A stretch of DNA of 64,000 nt, from contig OY365811.1 in NCBI GenBank assembly GCA_959347315.1, forward strand, positions 40,667,446-40,731,445, given 5' to 3'. Numbering within the stretch: the first letter of the stretch is position 1; the number at the start of each line of letters is the position of its first letter. Source of the stretch: Bimastos eiseni. Lineage: Eukaryota > Annelida > Clitellata > Crassiclitellata > Lumbricidae. Of the stretch, positions 21,801 to 54,808 are shown in pieces. The notes below the pieces were generated by a model. The model saw only the letters and a program-made list of their open reading frames with translations. It had not been told where the DNA came from and did no database searches. The position numbers and the translations under genes are program-made.

Positions 21801-22495
21801 AATTGCATAATTATAGAGTGCCTTTGGAGGCATTATGCTTCTATGGATTTGTACAACAATGTTCAATCATCCAATGAATCAGTAAATCAGTCAATCAAAG
21901 GACTCCGAAAAGTCCCCATTCATTTATAATGTTAAAGGCTTCTGAATGAAGCCTAAGCCACGTACCGAACAGCAGTTCAACGCACCCGGGCTAGAGGTCG
22001 ATTCAACCTTGTCCCTCACGCAGCCAACAAACTGTTCGAGGCGTTTCGACCACCGGTACAAAGCGGCTCTAACGCGATGATTGCAGCATACCTGGGAAGC
22101 TAGGTAGGGTGCTGATTTGCAAAGCGCCATTTGACTATAAGCCAGCGGAAACCGGTTTGCGACACGGGTGCCCTCTATGGCAGAGGTTGCGCGATAGGGG
22201 TCGATTGGTTGTGAGCATATGTGCTCCAGCGACCTGCGCTCATAACTGAATTGAGAGTCAGGGATTATAAGTCGCAAAGCAGTCAATCAGTTCGGTCAAT
22301 AAACCGAAGAAAAAACAGCAACGAACCAAACAATGAAGGAACCAGCCAACCAAATGACCCAACAACAATTTTACCCACGACCAGCCAACCAACTACTGAG
22401 AGCGCTCTCTAGGTTTCAGTCTAAGGGCGACGTCTTTATAATGTTGCTGGCATAGTATCAATTTGCAACTATTGCGTTGCGGCAGAGAGCATAGC

Positions 22496-22585
22496 TGAAT
22501 AAACTAATACACCATACTACACCGTGCCATACTACAACCCACCACAGCACCATAGCACCACACCATAGCAACATACCATGCCATT
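22496..22585. repeat. Degenerate ACCATA repeat
   Basis: Irregular ACCATAC/ACCATAG units related in style to the array at 22880-23075. Confidence 0.5.
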
Positions 22586-22879
22586 GGTGACGGCGCTGCC
22601 TTAGAAGCAAAATACGCAATTTTGTACCAAAAGAAAGATAAAAATCGCCAAAAATATTTCAACAACAGTTTTTTCTGTTATAGTGTGGTAGTCAATAAAG
22701 TTTTGCTATTGATTGTTATAGCTTGAGGTTATTACTTACTGGTCTTAGTGGTCTATATACATTTACAATATACCAAAATTACAAATTTTACTATGTTATA
22801 TTTGTCAATATTTTTTAAATGAATATCATGTGCGGAACAAGCGTTTTGCCGCTACTGGGTACCAAGTTTTCAAGGCCAG

Positions 22880-23075
22880 TTACACTACATGCCATAGCGA
22901 CATATATCATACCATTGCAACATATCATACCATGGCAACATACAGTATACCATTGCAACATACCATACAATAGCAACATATACCATACCATGCCATTCAG
23001 TACCTTTGCAACATACCATACAATAGCAACATATACCATACTATGCCATTCAATACCATTGCAACATATCAGCAA
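22880..23075. repeat. ACCATTGCAACATA minisatellite
   Basis: About ten irregular units of ACCATTGCAACATATC / ACCATACAATAGCAACATA, 16-20 bp each. A very similar motif in reverse complement makes up the array in the ATPase intron at 43015-43250. Confidence 0.8.
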
Positions 23076-23134
23076 GTGAACGAGTAAATCAATCATCCAT
23101 CGTTCATTCAAAATAATTTATTGAGTTATTCGTC

Positions 23135-23232
23135 CATCCATCCATCCATCCATCCATCCATCCATCCATCCATCCATCCATCCATCCATCCATCCATCCA
23201 TCCACCCACCCACCCACCCACCCATCCATCCA
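23135..23232. repeat. (ATCC)n / (ACCC)n microsatellite
   Basis: About 24 tetranucleotide units, ATCC then ACCC then ATCC. Confidence 0.93.
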
Positions 23233-24403
23233 TCTATCGAGTGAGTAAATGAATGAGTGAGCAAACAACTCAGTCACTGAAGGAGACAACACTTGACAGA
23301 GCGCTACACTGACTTGCTTATGGAGAATATGGACCGAACATAAGCCGTGTATTCGTCGCCCGTCAAACAACCTCTGTGGTCTCTCGCGAGGGTCGCCTTG
23401 GCTCAGGCGACTGTCCGGGACAACAGCGCCCTCGCCCTTCAAGGTTCGACCAAAGGTCCTCGATTTCATTAACCCTTGTACGACGGTCTACCTAACCCCT
23501 CCCCTCGAACCCAAAGCCCAAGAGCCGAGCCATCGCCTGTCACAGTGTCATCAACGATCCATTTACCGAACATCCTCCCACCGCGAAGATCAGAAGCATC
23601 TGTTAATTAATGCAAACAGTATTATGGAAATCAACAAGGATTCGAGTATCGCTACATCCTATCCCAAAAGTTGACAGAGCTGTGCCATGAAACCCCCTCG
23701 GGGGTATGACCTCGACTGACCTTTGAACTGAACTACAATCATACACGTCACAATTCGATACCTCGACCGAATTGCGAAAATAATGATAAGTTGGTTAAAC
23801 TGACATGAGGCAATGTCGTCATCAACGGCCTGCCAGATACAAGATGGCGTTAAACAATATACATAATTATTAATTAATATTAGTTGTTTATTATATCGCT
23901 GGGTATATGGCCATGGTTGACCCTCTGGTGCGCAGAGCTGAAGAGTCGAGCTCGATTCTCGTATATCCCGTAAGGTTGACTAGTCCTTCTTTCGCTAGGT
24001 GGTGGCTTTGGTCAAATTAGAAGATAGAAGTATAACGCAATTGGCGCCTTGCATGGCTGCCGGCTATTAAATTCGAATCCTGTAGCCTAATGACCTGTCG
24101 TCAATCGTTCATACTGTGTCTTAAATTACACTGCGGCTTTTCAGTTTGAAATTTAACGAACATTAAGAAATTTGTTGTCCAACGGCGAGAGATTGTAGCC
24201 TAAGTTTATTTAACGATGCTTTCATATCTGAGATGACAAACGTTAGACACGGCACGCACATAGGCCTACACGGTACAAAATGGCCTGCGTATGGTGTCTA
24301 AGACAAATGTCTTTTACAGAATATTTACACATAAATGCTCTGTTTTATTATGTCTTCGCCTTAATTCTTTGTTTTCGTTCTTGATCGGGATACAGCGTGC
24401 AGT

Positions 24404-24608
24404 CGTCCTGTCGGGAACGGACAATTGCTTCCCCGGACAATTGCCCACTAGGACAATTGCACCCGCGGTCAGACCATAAGCTCAGCAAAGGCCGGGGGCA
24501 AATGTCCTAGCCAAAATTAGAAATTGGGAAGGCAATTGTCCGGGGTAATTGTCCGGTGGGGCAGTTGTCCTACCCAAAATCTGGGCAGTTGTCCGGGGAG
24601 CAATTGTC
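24404..24608. repeat. Palindromic element of tandem GGACAATTG units
   Basis: Three copies of GGACAATTGC (24419, 24435, 24451) in one orientation are followed by variants of GCAATTGTCC (about 24496, 24532, 24545, 24561, 24584, 24600) in the other. Spacers are C-rich on the left and G-rich on the right, so the whole ~200 bp forms an inverted repeat with tandem arms. It is probably a MITE-type element. Confidence 0.65.
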
Positions 24609-25399
24609 ATACACTCGTCCAGTCGTACATTAAGTCTACACTCTACAAGATCATCTGAAAACAACATGACGCGTGTTAGCTTTGAAAGCTCATATGCATC
24701 GCCCTGGTTATGGTCTCCCATTTCTGCCGCCAGGACCGATGAGTCTTCGCTCATCCAGTAGCTTCCATGGTAACCACAAGAACCCACGTTCAACGAGCCT
24801 GATTTACCTGTTGCGCTCTTTGGTCCATCCGTAAAGATGTCCTTCCTTGCTCAATGACATAAAGACCGCCAGATAATGGCAGCCGTAACGAAGCAATGCA
24901 GACTGTGTAGACAGCCTTATATTATGTGGTCCCACCAGGATATTAACCTCGTTTCCGTTGTATTTTGACGAAAGCATGGCTGACCTTAAAGTGGAAATCA
25001 TATCCAGAGAGAAGATAAAGAAAACAAATATTATACTACAATAATCAAATATTCATCAAAGGCGTCAGTCTTTGTGTTGTGGCTACAAGATGTGTTAAAC
25101 ATTGAAATACTCACGTTCGCTTTGAGAACTGGATTCGACCAGATTTGTTTGAAAACAGCTGCTTAAGCCCTAACAAGTTGCTCAGTTACAGCACTGAGAA
25201 ACATTTTACGAAGAGTATATAACTAAAATATAAAGACAGCCCAATAAGCTTCTCCAATGATTTCTTCCTTTAGTTTTATTGTTGTACATTTAGAATAATT
25301 GCCAAAGTAAGACAGAAAAAATATAAAAACATATTTTAAAGATGTTTTTAGACCGTCATGACCTTCTTAGCAGGCATACCTCGGTCTGGCTTGCCGCAG

Positions 25400-25610
25400 C
25401 TCAATATCGTATCCACGCCTCTCTTTGCCCTTTCCTTTGGAATGATCTTCCTTCAACGGATTCTGCTGAGATCTTATCTAGTAGCACTACTGCATGGTTA
25501 TGCTCGTTCTCCTAATACTCATTTTTATGAGAGGTTTCTTCGCACTGGGAGCGCCTCTGATTAGGTTGTAATGTGAGAGGTGCTTTATGAATTATTTGTC
25601 ACAGGTTCAG
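25400..25610 (+). pseudogene. Possible LINE reverse-transcriptase 3' remnant
   Basis: One frame reads FLWNDLPSTDSAEI, resembling the LWNxLP motif near the C-terminus of CR1/L2/jockey-type ORF2 proteins. It is followed by GGGAGCGCCTCTGATTAGG, which matches the retroposon tail family (compare 57868). Frame is broken and short. Confidence 0.35.
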
Positions 25611-25619
25611 ACTTAAATT

Positions 25620-26300
25620 TGAATCTAGCACATTATCCAATTGACTCCATGATATCTGTTGTTAAACGGATATCACTGGTGTACTCTAAGTGATGTCGTT
25701 CAATTTGAGTACTGCAAAATCAATAACTAGAACTCGCTATTTATATAATTAACTTCTGAAGCGCAAGAGTAGACGTAAGCGGTCATGCAGTTGTAAGACA
25801 TCTTTAATGTCGTATATAAATGAAGTTCTCTAGATCACCGTTTTATCAAATTTTTTACCCTACAAGTTTATAGCCTTTACTATCTTGTTTAAATACAAAG
25901 TCTTTGCTAAAGCGAAAGATATAATTATAACTTAGTGTCAACGTGACTTAAAGGTGTCTGAGAGAACTTGGAATTTTGATATCCTTAATATGTTTATTGA
26001 GTACTGAGAAAAGAGGACGGCCACACTAATCATCTTTGCTGTGACACAATGTCAATACGCAGCAACAACTATCTATTAGCAATCTATGCAGTGAAAGATT
26101 AAGTAAGTATGTACTTTTTGAACCGCCTGCAAACGGACTCCTGGAACAGCAGATATGAAAACCCAAAGAATGTTCAAAAACAAAACAATCATAGCAAGAA
26201 TTTGCAAAACAGACATATACGGAGTTGTGGGAGAGTGAGGAGAAAGTAAGCAATAGAAATTATGATCACCATAGGAACAGATTGATTTCTATGGCATTCG
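25620..26300. other. Non-coding stretch
   Basis: Nothing recognised. AT-rich, with no repeat array and no long open frame. Confidence 0.45.
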
Positions 26301-26309
26301 GGTGATAAA

Positions 26310-26515
26310 TGTGGCGTTGTCTCTGTGCCATTGTCTGTGTTCCATTGTCATTTAGCCATTTTCTTTGTGCCATTGTCTTAATGCCATTGTCACTTAGCCA
26401 TTTTTTGTGTATTATTGTCTTTGTTCCATTGTCAATTAGCCATTTTCTTTGTGCCATTGTCTTAATGCCATTGTCATTTAGCCATTTTCTTTGTGCCATT
26501 GTCTTAATGTGTTGC
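26310..26515. repeat. 42-bp minisatellite, about 4.7 units
   Basis: Contiguous 42-bp units of the form CATTGTCATTTAGCCATTTT plus CTTTGTGCCATTGTCTTAAT plus GC. Because 42 is a multiple of three, both strands carry open frames; no domain is recognisable and I do not call a gene. Units touch one another, which excludes a spacer-type array. Confidence 0.88.
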
Positions 26516-26989
26516 CTTAGACCCATTGTCACTGTGACGAGTGCCGTGTAAATTCCAATCAGCAAGAAACAACAGTCAAGCAATACTAATTATAGTACAT
26601 TACGTCACCTACAGCGAACTCAAACCATGTTTACAGCGACCAATCTCGAAAACAAATTCGATAAACAAATTTGACAAAAAAATTTGATAAACAAATTCAT
26701 CAAACAGTGAACCAACGAACCAACAAAGAAATGTTATTTCAACAACAGCCCAGAATCCATCCTCCACCCCCATACGAGTGAATACACGAATAAGCGACCT
26801 CCTTAGTATAATATTCCGACTGAATATCAAAGAGGCCAATATGATAATAGTTGAACGCTCGGTTTATTGCCAGACTGAGCTCGCAGCGGAAATGTTTTAG
26901 AGAGGAAGAGATCGCCATATATCGATAATCTTAAGTGGTTTCTGCTTAGAAGTGTAGCGGGTTTAAAGTTTTATCTAGCAACAGTAAAC

Positions 26990-27225
26990 ACTCGATTGTC
27001 TAGAGGTTAGCGAGGTGGATTGTCAACCGGGAGGTCGTGGGTTCAGAGTTATAGACACCATCGTGGTGGAAATCTGTTTAGAACTGTGTGCACTTGGTCA
27101 ACTCAGCTCCTATGAGTACAATGACCGTGCTCAGTCGGTGGGAAGATGAGACGGCGAGGGAGAGGGCAGGTCGCCCGTTCCTATGTGCCGAGGCCTAGAA
27201 AATAAATTCTCTAGCTCTGAATTCG
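26990..27225 (+). mobile_element. tRNA-derived SINE, most complete copy
   Basis: Head with A-box-like TGTCTAGAGGTTAG and B-box-like GGGTTCAGAGTT, anticodon-like loop around TTGTCAA, then body with GTGTGCACTTGGTCAACTC and CTATGAGTACAATGACCGTG. The 3' part GGGAAGATGAGACGGCGAGG is also present in the truncated copy at 34755-34875. Confidence 0.55.
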
Positions 27226-27789
27226 CCCTTAATTATGCAAGTGCATGAGTTCAGAGGTCGAAAAGTCTCCAATAGTCTCGGTTGGGCTTGTACTATACTG
27301 CCTAAATAAACTTTGGTTCGTAATGTTTTGTATGCATGCATGTGAGTGTGGTGTCATTTTGTGTTTATATTGTATATGTGTTTGTGCGCGTCTGTCTTTG
27401 TGCTTATACGTGTCTGTCTGTGTCTGTGTCTGTGTTTGCGTGAGTCTGTGTTTGTATGAGTGCTACGCAGAAGGTGTAAAGTCAACAAGTGATTTCCGTG
27501 CGCAACTATGCGTATTATAATTGTAGGATGAGGCGTGTATTGCTCTCAAAGGTCAAACAACAGCCATCAATTAAAGGACAATCGTGGATGAATTTGCCTG
27601 ATTAATTAACGACTGACCTTCAAAAGGTCAGTGACAAGTCATTGGTGAATCCTCTCGCTACTGTCTTTCAATCATTTTCTCGTAATAGTGAGCTGGAGAA
27701 TTCCACAGCGCTCAAAATCGATGTCGCGGGAACCAACTTATTAACAGGCGCTTTCGTTTCGTCAACTCTCCATCTACGGCGCCGCATAA

Positions 27790-28575
27790 AAGCTAAGAGC
27801 AGGACATCAACTTATTCACCGGTCAACATACATAAATTCCCGGACACAAATCTCCGGAAATAACCCCCAGGAGCAAAATCTCTCTAATATAATCCCATAA
27901 TCCCCAAAGCTAGAACATTATTACTGAAAAGCTGGTATATAATTAGATACAGGGTAGTATAGGCCTAAGACTCGTACGTACATGTATCCAAATTACGCCC
28001 TTGCATGCACTCTAAAAGTGCCAGTCCCAAGCCTAGATTAAGAAGGAGGGCGACGCCAGTTATCTTAGTTGTAACACGGTGGTTAAGCAGAAACTATATA
28101 TATATATATATACATATATAATTCTGCTTAAGCAAAAATATTTGTCATCAATCCAGCTTCTTGAGCCAGAATAACATTCGACGCATAAATTACGTTAAAA
28201 CGATAAATTATCGGTATTTGTACCATGTAGCCGATTGTCTAATTTAGCCGACCCTTCGTTTGTCGTAAATTATTGATTCTAGAAGTGAACGACATTAACA
28301 GGACTTAAATTATGTCCCAAGTGACACAAACAAGTCTTAACTTTAATTCTGGATGACAATAATAAGTCCAAAGCCTATTGCAGAATGACACTGACGCATG
28401 GAATAGAACTGGTCAATATAAAGAGATCAGTCAAAGGTAGAAATAGGTTGATCACACTGAGGGATTTAAAACATTTATATTCTAGAATTATGTCCCCCGC
28501 ACAATCGGAAAATTATATCCTGGGGATTTTGTCCTGGGGATTAAATCCTTGGGATTTTTGTCCTACAATCTATTC
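27790..28575. mobile_element. Possible element with arms of tandem GGACAAAATCCCC-like units
   Basis: The left arm (about 27790-27900) has CATAAATTCCCGGACACAAA and ATAACCCCCAGGAGCAAAAT. The right arm (about 28485-28575), in the opposite orientation, has TCCTGGGGATTTTGTCCTGG and TCCTTGGGATTTTTGTCCTA. This architecture resembles the GGACAATTG element at 24404. No transposase is visible between. Boundaries are uncertain. Confidence 0.35.
28018..28140. mobile_element. Dispersed repeat with GTGCCAGTCCCAAGCCT end
   Basis: GTGCCAGTCCCAAGCCTAGA, then GGAGGGCGACGCCAGTTATC and TTGTAACACGGTGGTTAAGC. Similar copies: 56685-56760 (same strand), and 29280-29350, 34525-34610 and 60958-61025 on the opposite strand. 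It ends in a TA tract flanked by TTAAGCAGAA / TTCTGCTTAA inverted repeats (28083-28131). Confidence 0.55.
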
Positions 28576-28579
28576 ACCA

Positions 28580-31370
28580 GCGCTGCATCATGTCAGAGGA
28601 CCATCGAGAGGTGATCAAGTCCACCACGAGACTACTCCAGTCATCCACCATTTCTGTAACGGAACTCTTAGCACTTACGCTGACAGCTGCTGACATTAAC
28701 AAGCACCCTCGAAGTATCTCGCGACTTATCTAAACTGGCGACTTATGTTAACTTTGGCCATTAATTACCATCGGATTAACTTTATTTTCTGACTCTGTCG
28801 ATAGGTCACACCCACTACTGTTTTGGTGGATAGTCACCTCCAGGTTTTGGCTGATACTGATAGGAAAATGCTTTGCGACATGAAAATGTTATTGTTGGTG
28901 TAACAGCAAAGTAACGACGATCAACGCAGGTATACGCTTATATAGCGCAATGTGTTAGATGCCTTCACATCAGCTTGCTTACTTGTTGTTTTGTGTTGCA
29001 TAGACTGGTGACGTCGTCAATCATGTTGCATGAAGGAGGGAATTGTGGGACATTGTGATACTCTTGATCGCTACATATTACATTAAGTGAGACAGTTTAG
29101 AACCAAGAGAGGTCTTCTTCGATCATTTCACTCGACCCTGTACACAATGTTAAACATCTTGAGATGCGCTATATGAATATCCAATAATAGCACGTATCAT
29201 TACCATTACGCTTACCATTACGTCAGGACAAATACTGGTTGCGAGCGTCCCAGAAACCGTACTGTAGTAGTTTTTCTGCTCTAAGACGCTTTATCGCGGC
29301 TAGGACGATTGGGGTCACCTCCTCTTTTATCCAAACTTTGGCCTGGCACCACCAAAAACACAGTGTTAGTAGTATCTAGTTCAACCATATATCGTTTGTT
29401 ATTGCCCTTGGGATATGGTATTTGAGGCACGATGATAAGACCCAGAAACCCCACACTGCCCTCGAGAAACCAGAATAAGTACAGTAGAGTGGAGTAAGAA
29501 GATAAAGAACCCTCATTAATTAAGCACCTCAGGCGTAAGCAATTCTCTACTGAGCACTGAACTTCAACATTTTGGCGTAGGCAAGATAAGTAAGTTAGTA
29601 ATCACTTGTACCTACTTGCACGCATGTCTACATACATAGTTCTACATAAATACATAGTCTAATGTTCTTAATTCCTTGCAATACGAAAAAGCTGTCTCGA
29701 GACGAGATAGCATTATTGTGTCAATTCATTGACCTGGTCTTAGTAGAAAGGGTGCTTCTATTTTCTTTTTAATTACACGGCGGGTCAATAAAAGCCCGAA
29801 TTACTTCAGAAAGACATTTAAATCGCTGGAACATCTTGTCCATAGGACGAATCAAAGTGTCTGGTCTATGTGAAGCTCAAATCACATTCCAAAAGCACTC
29901 TTCACTCGAGGATAAGTATCTACTTTGTAAAATATTGTTTAATGATTTCATAGTATAAAACAATTAGATCTAATTCAAGTCTATTTATTAAGTACTATAT
30001 AGTAAGCAATAAAATAGTTCGATGAAGCAAAATATTTCAAACGTCCTAAGGCAAGGTCGATAAGAGAGGTAAGCAGCTAATAGAGTTCCTTAAGTACTGC
30101 TTCTGTTTATTTCTGAATCGTAATACGATGTTTAGTTCTTTCAAGTTATAATTAAATTTTATTGAAGACCGCCATTGCAAAAATACTTTGCATTGCTCAA
30201 TAAAAAAGGTTTAAAGTAAATTTTATTATGTTCTAGTATGAAATCACCAAGAATCATGACACGATAAAGAAATGACCAACCAAGCCAAGCCTTATATTTA
30301 TGTTCGAGTTAATGCTGGTAATAAAACGAATACTACGCAGAAACCAGTAATATAGTTTTAATCAAACGATTTAATTATTGTGATCAAGCAGAGGTGAGGC
30401 AAAAGGACATCAAAAGGTGACACGAAAAGGACATTATGGGTGAGACCAAAAAACATCCGAAGGTGAGATCAAAGGGCTGTCCAAAGGTGAGTCCAAAAGA
30501 ACATCCACAGGTCAGACTAAGGTGGCATTTCCCTGTAACAGGGTCACTTAATTTTTTTAATGACCTTGATGGTGGAATTTTGAGCAGTCACATTCGATAC
30601 ACACATTATTCAACTGTTCGAGTGCAATGGTAAAGTAGTTACCTCAGAAAAATCACTAAAAATGTGACTAACAAGATTGACACTTATGAAAATTTGTTGC
30701 CTGGGTCAAACGTGTGTGCGTGGGCCCGATATTTGAGACTTTTCTCAGTGCAAGAAATTTCTCATGGATATCTTCTCCCGGATATATTGGCCAGACATAT
30801 TGCTCCTCCGACAAATTTTCTAATAAATATACCTCCCAAGACCGGACAAATGAAACCTTTTTTCAAGTTCGACATGCCAACATTTAAAAAGTTATTTATT
30901 CGCGATTAAAGGAAAATCAACACGATCATGTACTTTTCAATAGAGTTGAAGGATTTTTAAAATTTATTTGAAAATGTCTGCAATAGCGATGAATAAATTT
31001 ATAATTTAACGGAACCTTCCTCTGATTGTGTGGATAATAGACCTTTTAATTATGCCATTTGCTGGCACACCATGTACTGCACTGATGCGTCCATTTAACA
31101 ACAGCTTGACCCACAGCGCACTAAATAATAAATTACGGTGGTTAAGACAGCTGTCTGTTTTCGAACACCGCGTACCTGCCCTCCAATGCAGCAGACCTTA
31201 TCTTCCAGATAGCAAGCGACTCCCTGTCTCGGTCTTTCTAGACGAGGGGTTCCGTCAATCAGGTCTGCAATTGTGTACAACGGTTTTGTTAGTACCGTAT
31301 CAAACTGAAGTACTGAGGTTGGTCTCGTATCTCATGCAACCTCAGAGCTGCCTTTTCTCGACAACACAAA
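28580..31370. other. Non-coding stretch
   Basis: No gene recognised. Contains an opposite-strand copy of the CAGTCCCAAGCC family near 29280-29350, and a short irregular repeat AAAGGTGA-ACATCC (30400-30515). Confidence 0.5.
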
Positions 31371-31700
31371 GTAGCCTATCTTCTGTATATATACAGATAT
31401 ATATATAATATATATATGCATATATACTTTATATATGATTGTTTACCGTCAAACTGCATGTAAATATATTAGATCAGATTATATGTTACATGTCTGCTAG
31501 CCCATGACAATATTAAAGCACCCATAATGCATTATGTATGTATCAGATGAGTACGAATATACATGTATATACATGTATATACATGCACATGATGTATGAT
31601 TATTATTCGTATGTGTGTATGTATTATGCACATATATTACAAATGCAATATATACAAATGCAAAGTATGCAAAATATACATACTTACACAAGCATACAGT
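31370..31700. repeat. AT-rich tract with ATACATGTATAT palindromes
   Basis: TATATA runs (31383-31435) and repeated GTATATACATGTATATACAT (31556-31585), then irregular TACAAATGCA units to about 31680. Confidence 0.7.
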
Positions 31701-32264
31701 CATGCATATCTGTGCTTGCATTTGTGCATCAGAAACGCCGCCAGACGTCAAGAATTTAAACGCAAGTCGCAGTCATTTGGACAATCACGTGATCATGGAG
31801 TTATAGACCTTAACATTGCACAGGTCTAAGGCTACATATACTGAAACGCTTTAAATCTTCAACATTTGCACTCAATGTCAACATTGATAAAACAGCAAAT
31901 CACACGGTCGTAAGCAAAACAGTCGTAATGTCACAAGTCGTAAGTTGATAAGAAACTCAAGCGCAATACAAAGAAATAAGCACGATAGCATTGTCTAATA
32001 CGTCATGATGCGTGACGTCAAGAGCATTTATATGAAAATAGAGACTAAGGCTATTTAGTGTAAAAAGTGATAGTAACAATAATATTATATCGTTTAGAAA
32101 CTCTTAAACCTTTATTATTTCACGAAGTCATCAAGACAGAGCTTGTCTTTCTAGCCAGAGAAGTAGACGCAAATGGAGTGACGGCGCCACTGGTCTATAA
32201 TGTGTATGTATGAGTGTGTTTGTATACACTGTATGAATTAAATGTATGTGTTTTTGGGTATAAA

Positions 32265-32548
<284 letters not shown>

Positions 32549-32689
32549 ATGTGTGAAGGTGGTGTGCACTGCGCATGCGTGCCTGTAATGACGAGTGTAT
32601 GCTTTGTACAACAGCGCATGCGTGTGTCGCGGTCAGTGTGTTCCGGTTTCAACTGGTGACGGTTTATTAGACCGTGAACTGCTTGAGCG

Positions 32690-33360
32690 AGGGGGTGAGA
32701 CAAAGACGGAGGAGAGAGCGACAGATAAGAGGACAGAAGGAGGGACAGAGAGAGCGACAGACAGGTAAACAGACGGTTACGAGTGAAGCAGCGGAGAGGA
32801 GAGGGGGTCAAGGATAAATAGTCAGCTGGTTGGTTAAGGGTTTCTTAGTGTGTCTATGTCTGTGTGCGTTTGTGTGTCTGTCTGTGTGCGTCTTTCTAAG
32901 TTTCACTCGCTTTGTGCGTTTCTTTGTACGTCTTGGGGACTCGCTCTCTGGCTCCGTCTTCTGTCTCTGTCTCTGTCTCTCTCCATCGCTCTCCGTCTTA
33001 CTTTTCCTCACTCTGTAGCATTATAGACGACGCGTCATACCCTCCCTCTGTCTCTGTCTGTATGTCTGTCTATAACCATCTGTCTGTTTGCATATCTTTG
33101 TCTCTGTCTGTGTCCGTATTGGTCTGTCTATGTTTCAGCCTGTCTGTCTGCATCACTATCTGTCTGTCTGTGTATCTATCTGCCTGACTGTGTCCCTGTC
33201 TGTCTATGCGTGTTACAACCTGTCTGTCTGTCTAATGCTACATAGGCGAAACTTGTCTCTGTCTGCCTGCCTGCCTGTCTGCCTGTCTCTGTCTCTCTTT
33301 CTCCCTTCTTTTCGGGGCCCCCGCCCACCTCCCTCCCTCCCTCCCTCCCTCCCTCGTCTC
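32690..33360. repeat. Purine then pyrimidine-rich simple sequence upstream of ATPase promoter
   Basis: GACAGAGAGAG-type purine sequence (32698-32770), then TCTG/TCTC-type pyrimidine sequence (32850-33300), then (CCCT)n at 33332-33356. The polypyrimidine end lies about 40-60 bases before the TATA-like box, where GAGA-type or triplex-forming promoter elements are common. Function here is inference. Confidence 0.7.
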
Positions 33361-33391
33361 TGCTGCCTTCGCTCGATGCTCTGTTGACCCG

Positions 33392-33486
33392 TAAATATAA
33401 AGACGGCGGCCGATGTTCATTCGCCACTCACAGCGCGGAGCGGAGCGGGACCTCTTTAATTCAGTTACTTTTACAATAATTTAAAG
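33392..33486 (+). promoter_or_regulatory. Predicted core promoter and 5' UTR of the Na+/K+-ATPase gene
   Basis: TAAATATAAAG at 33392-33402 is a TATA-like box. About 25-30 bases downstream, TTCATTCGCCACTCAC (33414-33429) offers initiator-like TCATTC/CCACTC sequences, giving a likely start at 33416-33428. A GC-rich stretch (CGCGGAGCGGAGCGG) follows. The implied 5' UTR is about 60-70 bases and ends TTTAAAG before the ATG. Confidence 0.55.
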
Positions 33487-54072
<20,586 letters not shown>

Positions 54073-54808
54073 CCATATGGTCTCAAGTTCCGGACGTTAA
54101 GACACCGCCTGAACTCGATTCTAGTTAAGACTCTGACCGTACTGAACCACCGCAGGGAGCTGGCGACGACTGCCGAAGTGGTTCAGCTGGTAGACCAGCC
54201 TGTCCTTCTGACTCGCCGACGCAAGCCCCCGTCCATCATTCTCTCTAGATTCTACTCACAAAATGACTTCGCCTGTTCCTCCAATAACAAGTGGCTCTAT
54301 AATTTTATTCCTGTCAGGTGAATCCAGTACTCGAACGTAGTCTTAATTCTTCACAAATTGGTAGGCTTATTCGCAGTGTGCACGGCTCCGATCCAGGCGT
54401 AGCTTTCAAGATCTGTTCTCTATGTAAATTTAATCACAGTGCACCTTGACTGGTGTGGTGAGAGCCTAGTCTTATAGTGTTAGTTCGTCGTTTAATGGGT
54501 GGCTCGAAACTCAATACTTAACTGGCTGTTGTCTGACAAATTTTGGATTCTACATCGATCTTTGAAGTCGTGATCTGAGAGGCATATATCGCAATCAATG
54601 ATCTGACTAAATACTTTAGAAAAGTATCCTATTTCTTTCAAAGTATCGTATCCCTCTTTAGCGTGACAGGTTCGGTTTGAATCTCCACACCGTTGATCTT
54701 GTAAAAATACTTTAGAATGTTAACTCGTGAGATCTAATTTTCAATTTAAATCTTATACATAAATATCTATATATAAATCTTTTAATATAGTTCAAGTCTG
54801 ACCAACAT

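Larger units (their letters stand above)
18830..24400. other. Non-coding stretch
   Basis: No gene recognised. Includes TA (19256-19280) and GAT/GGT (19768-19835) runs, a B-box-like GGTTCGAATCT at 21323, a possible degenerate tRNA-like fold at about 23899-23972 (GGTATATGGCCATGG ... CTCGATTCTCG), ATCC and ACCAT repeats (listed separately), and short hairpin CCCCCTCGGGGG at 23693-23704. Confidence 0.5.

Noticed and set aside
23899..23972. tRNA-like fold GGTATATGG ... TATATCCC
   Set aside because: Ends nearly pair and a B-box-like GAGCTCGATTC exists, but the anticodon arm is unconvincing; too weak to call.
26310..26515. CRISPR-like regular repeat
   Set aside because: Units of 42 bp are contiguous with no unique spacers, and the DNA is eukaryotic; it is a minisatellite.
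26993..27065. Functional tRNA gene (GTC anticodon-like loop)
   Set aside because: The T arm (GGGTTCAGAGTT) and acceptor stem do not pair, and it is fused to a SINE body repeated elsewhere.
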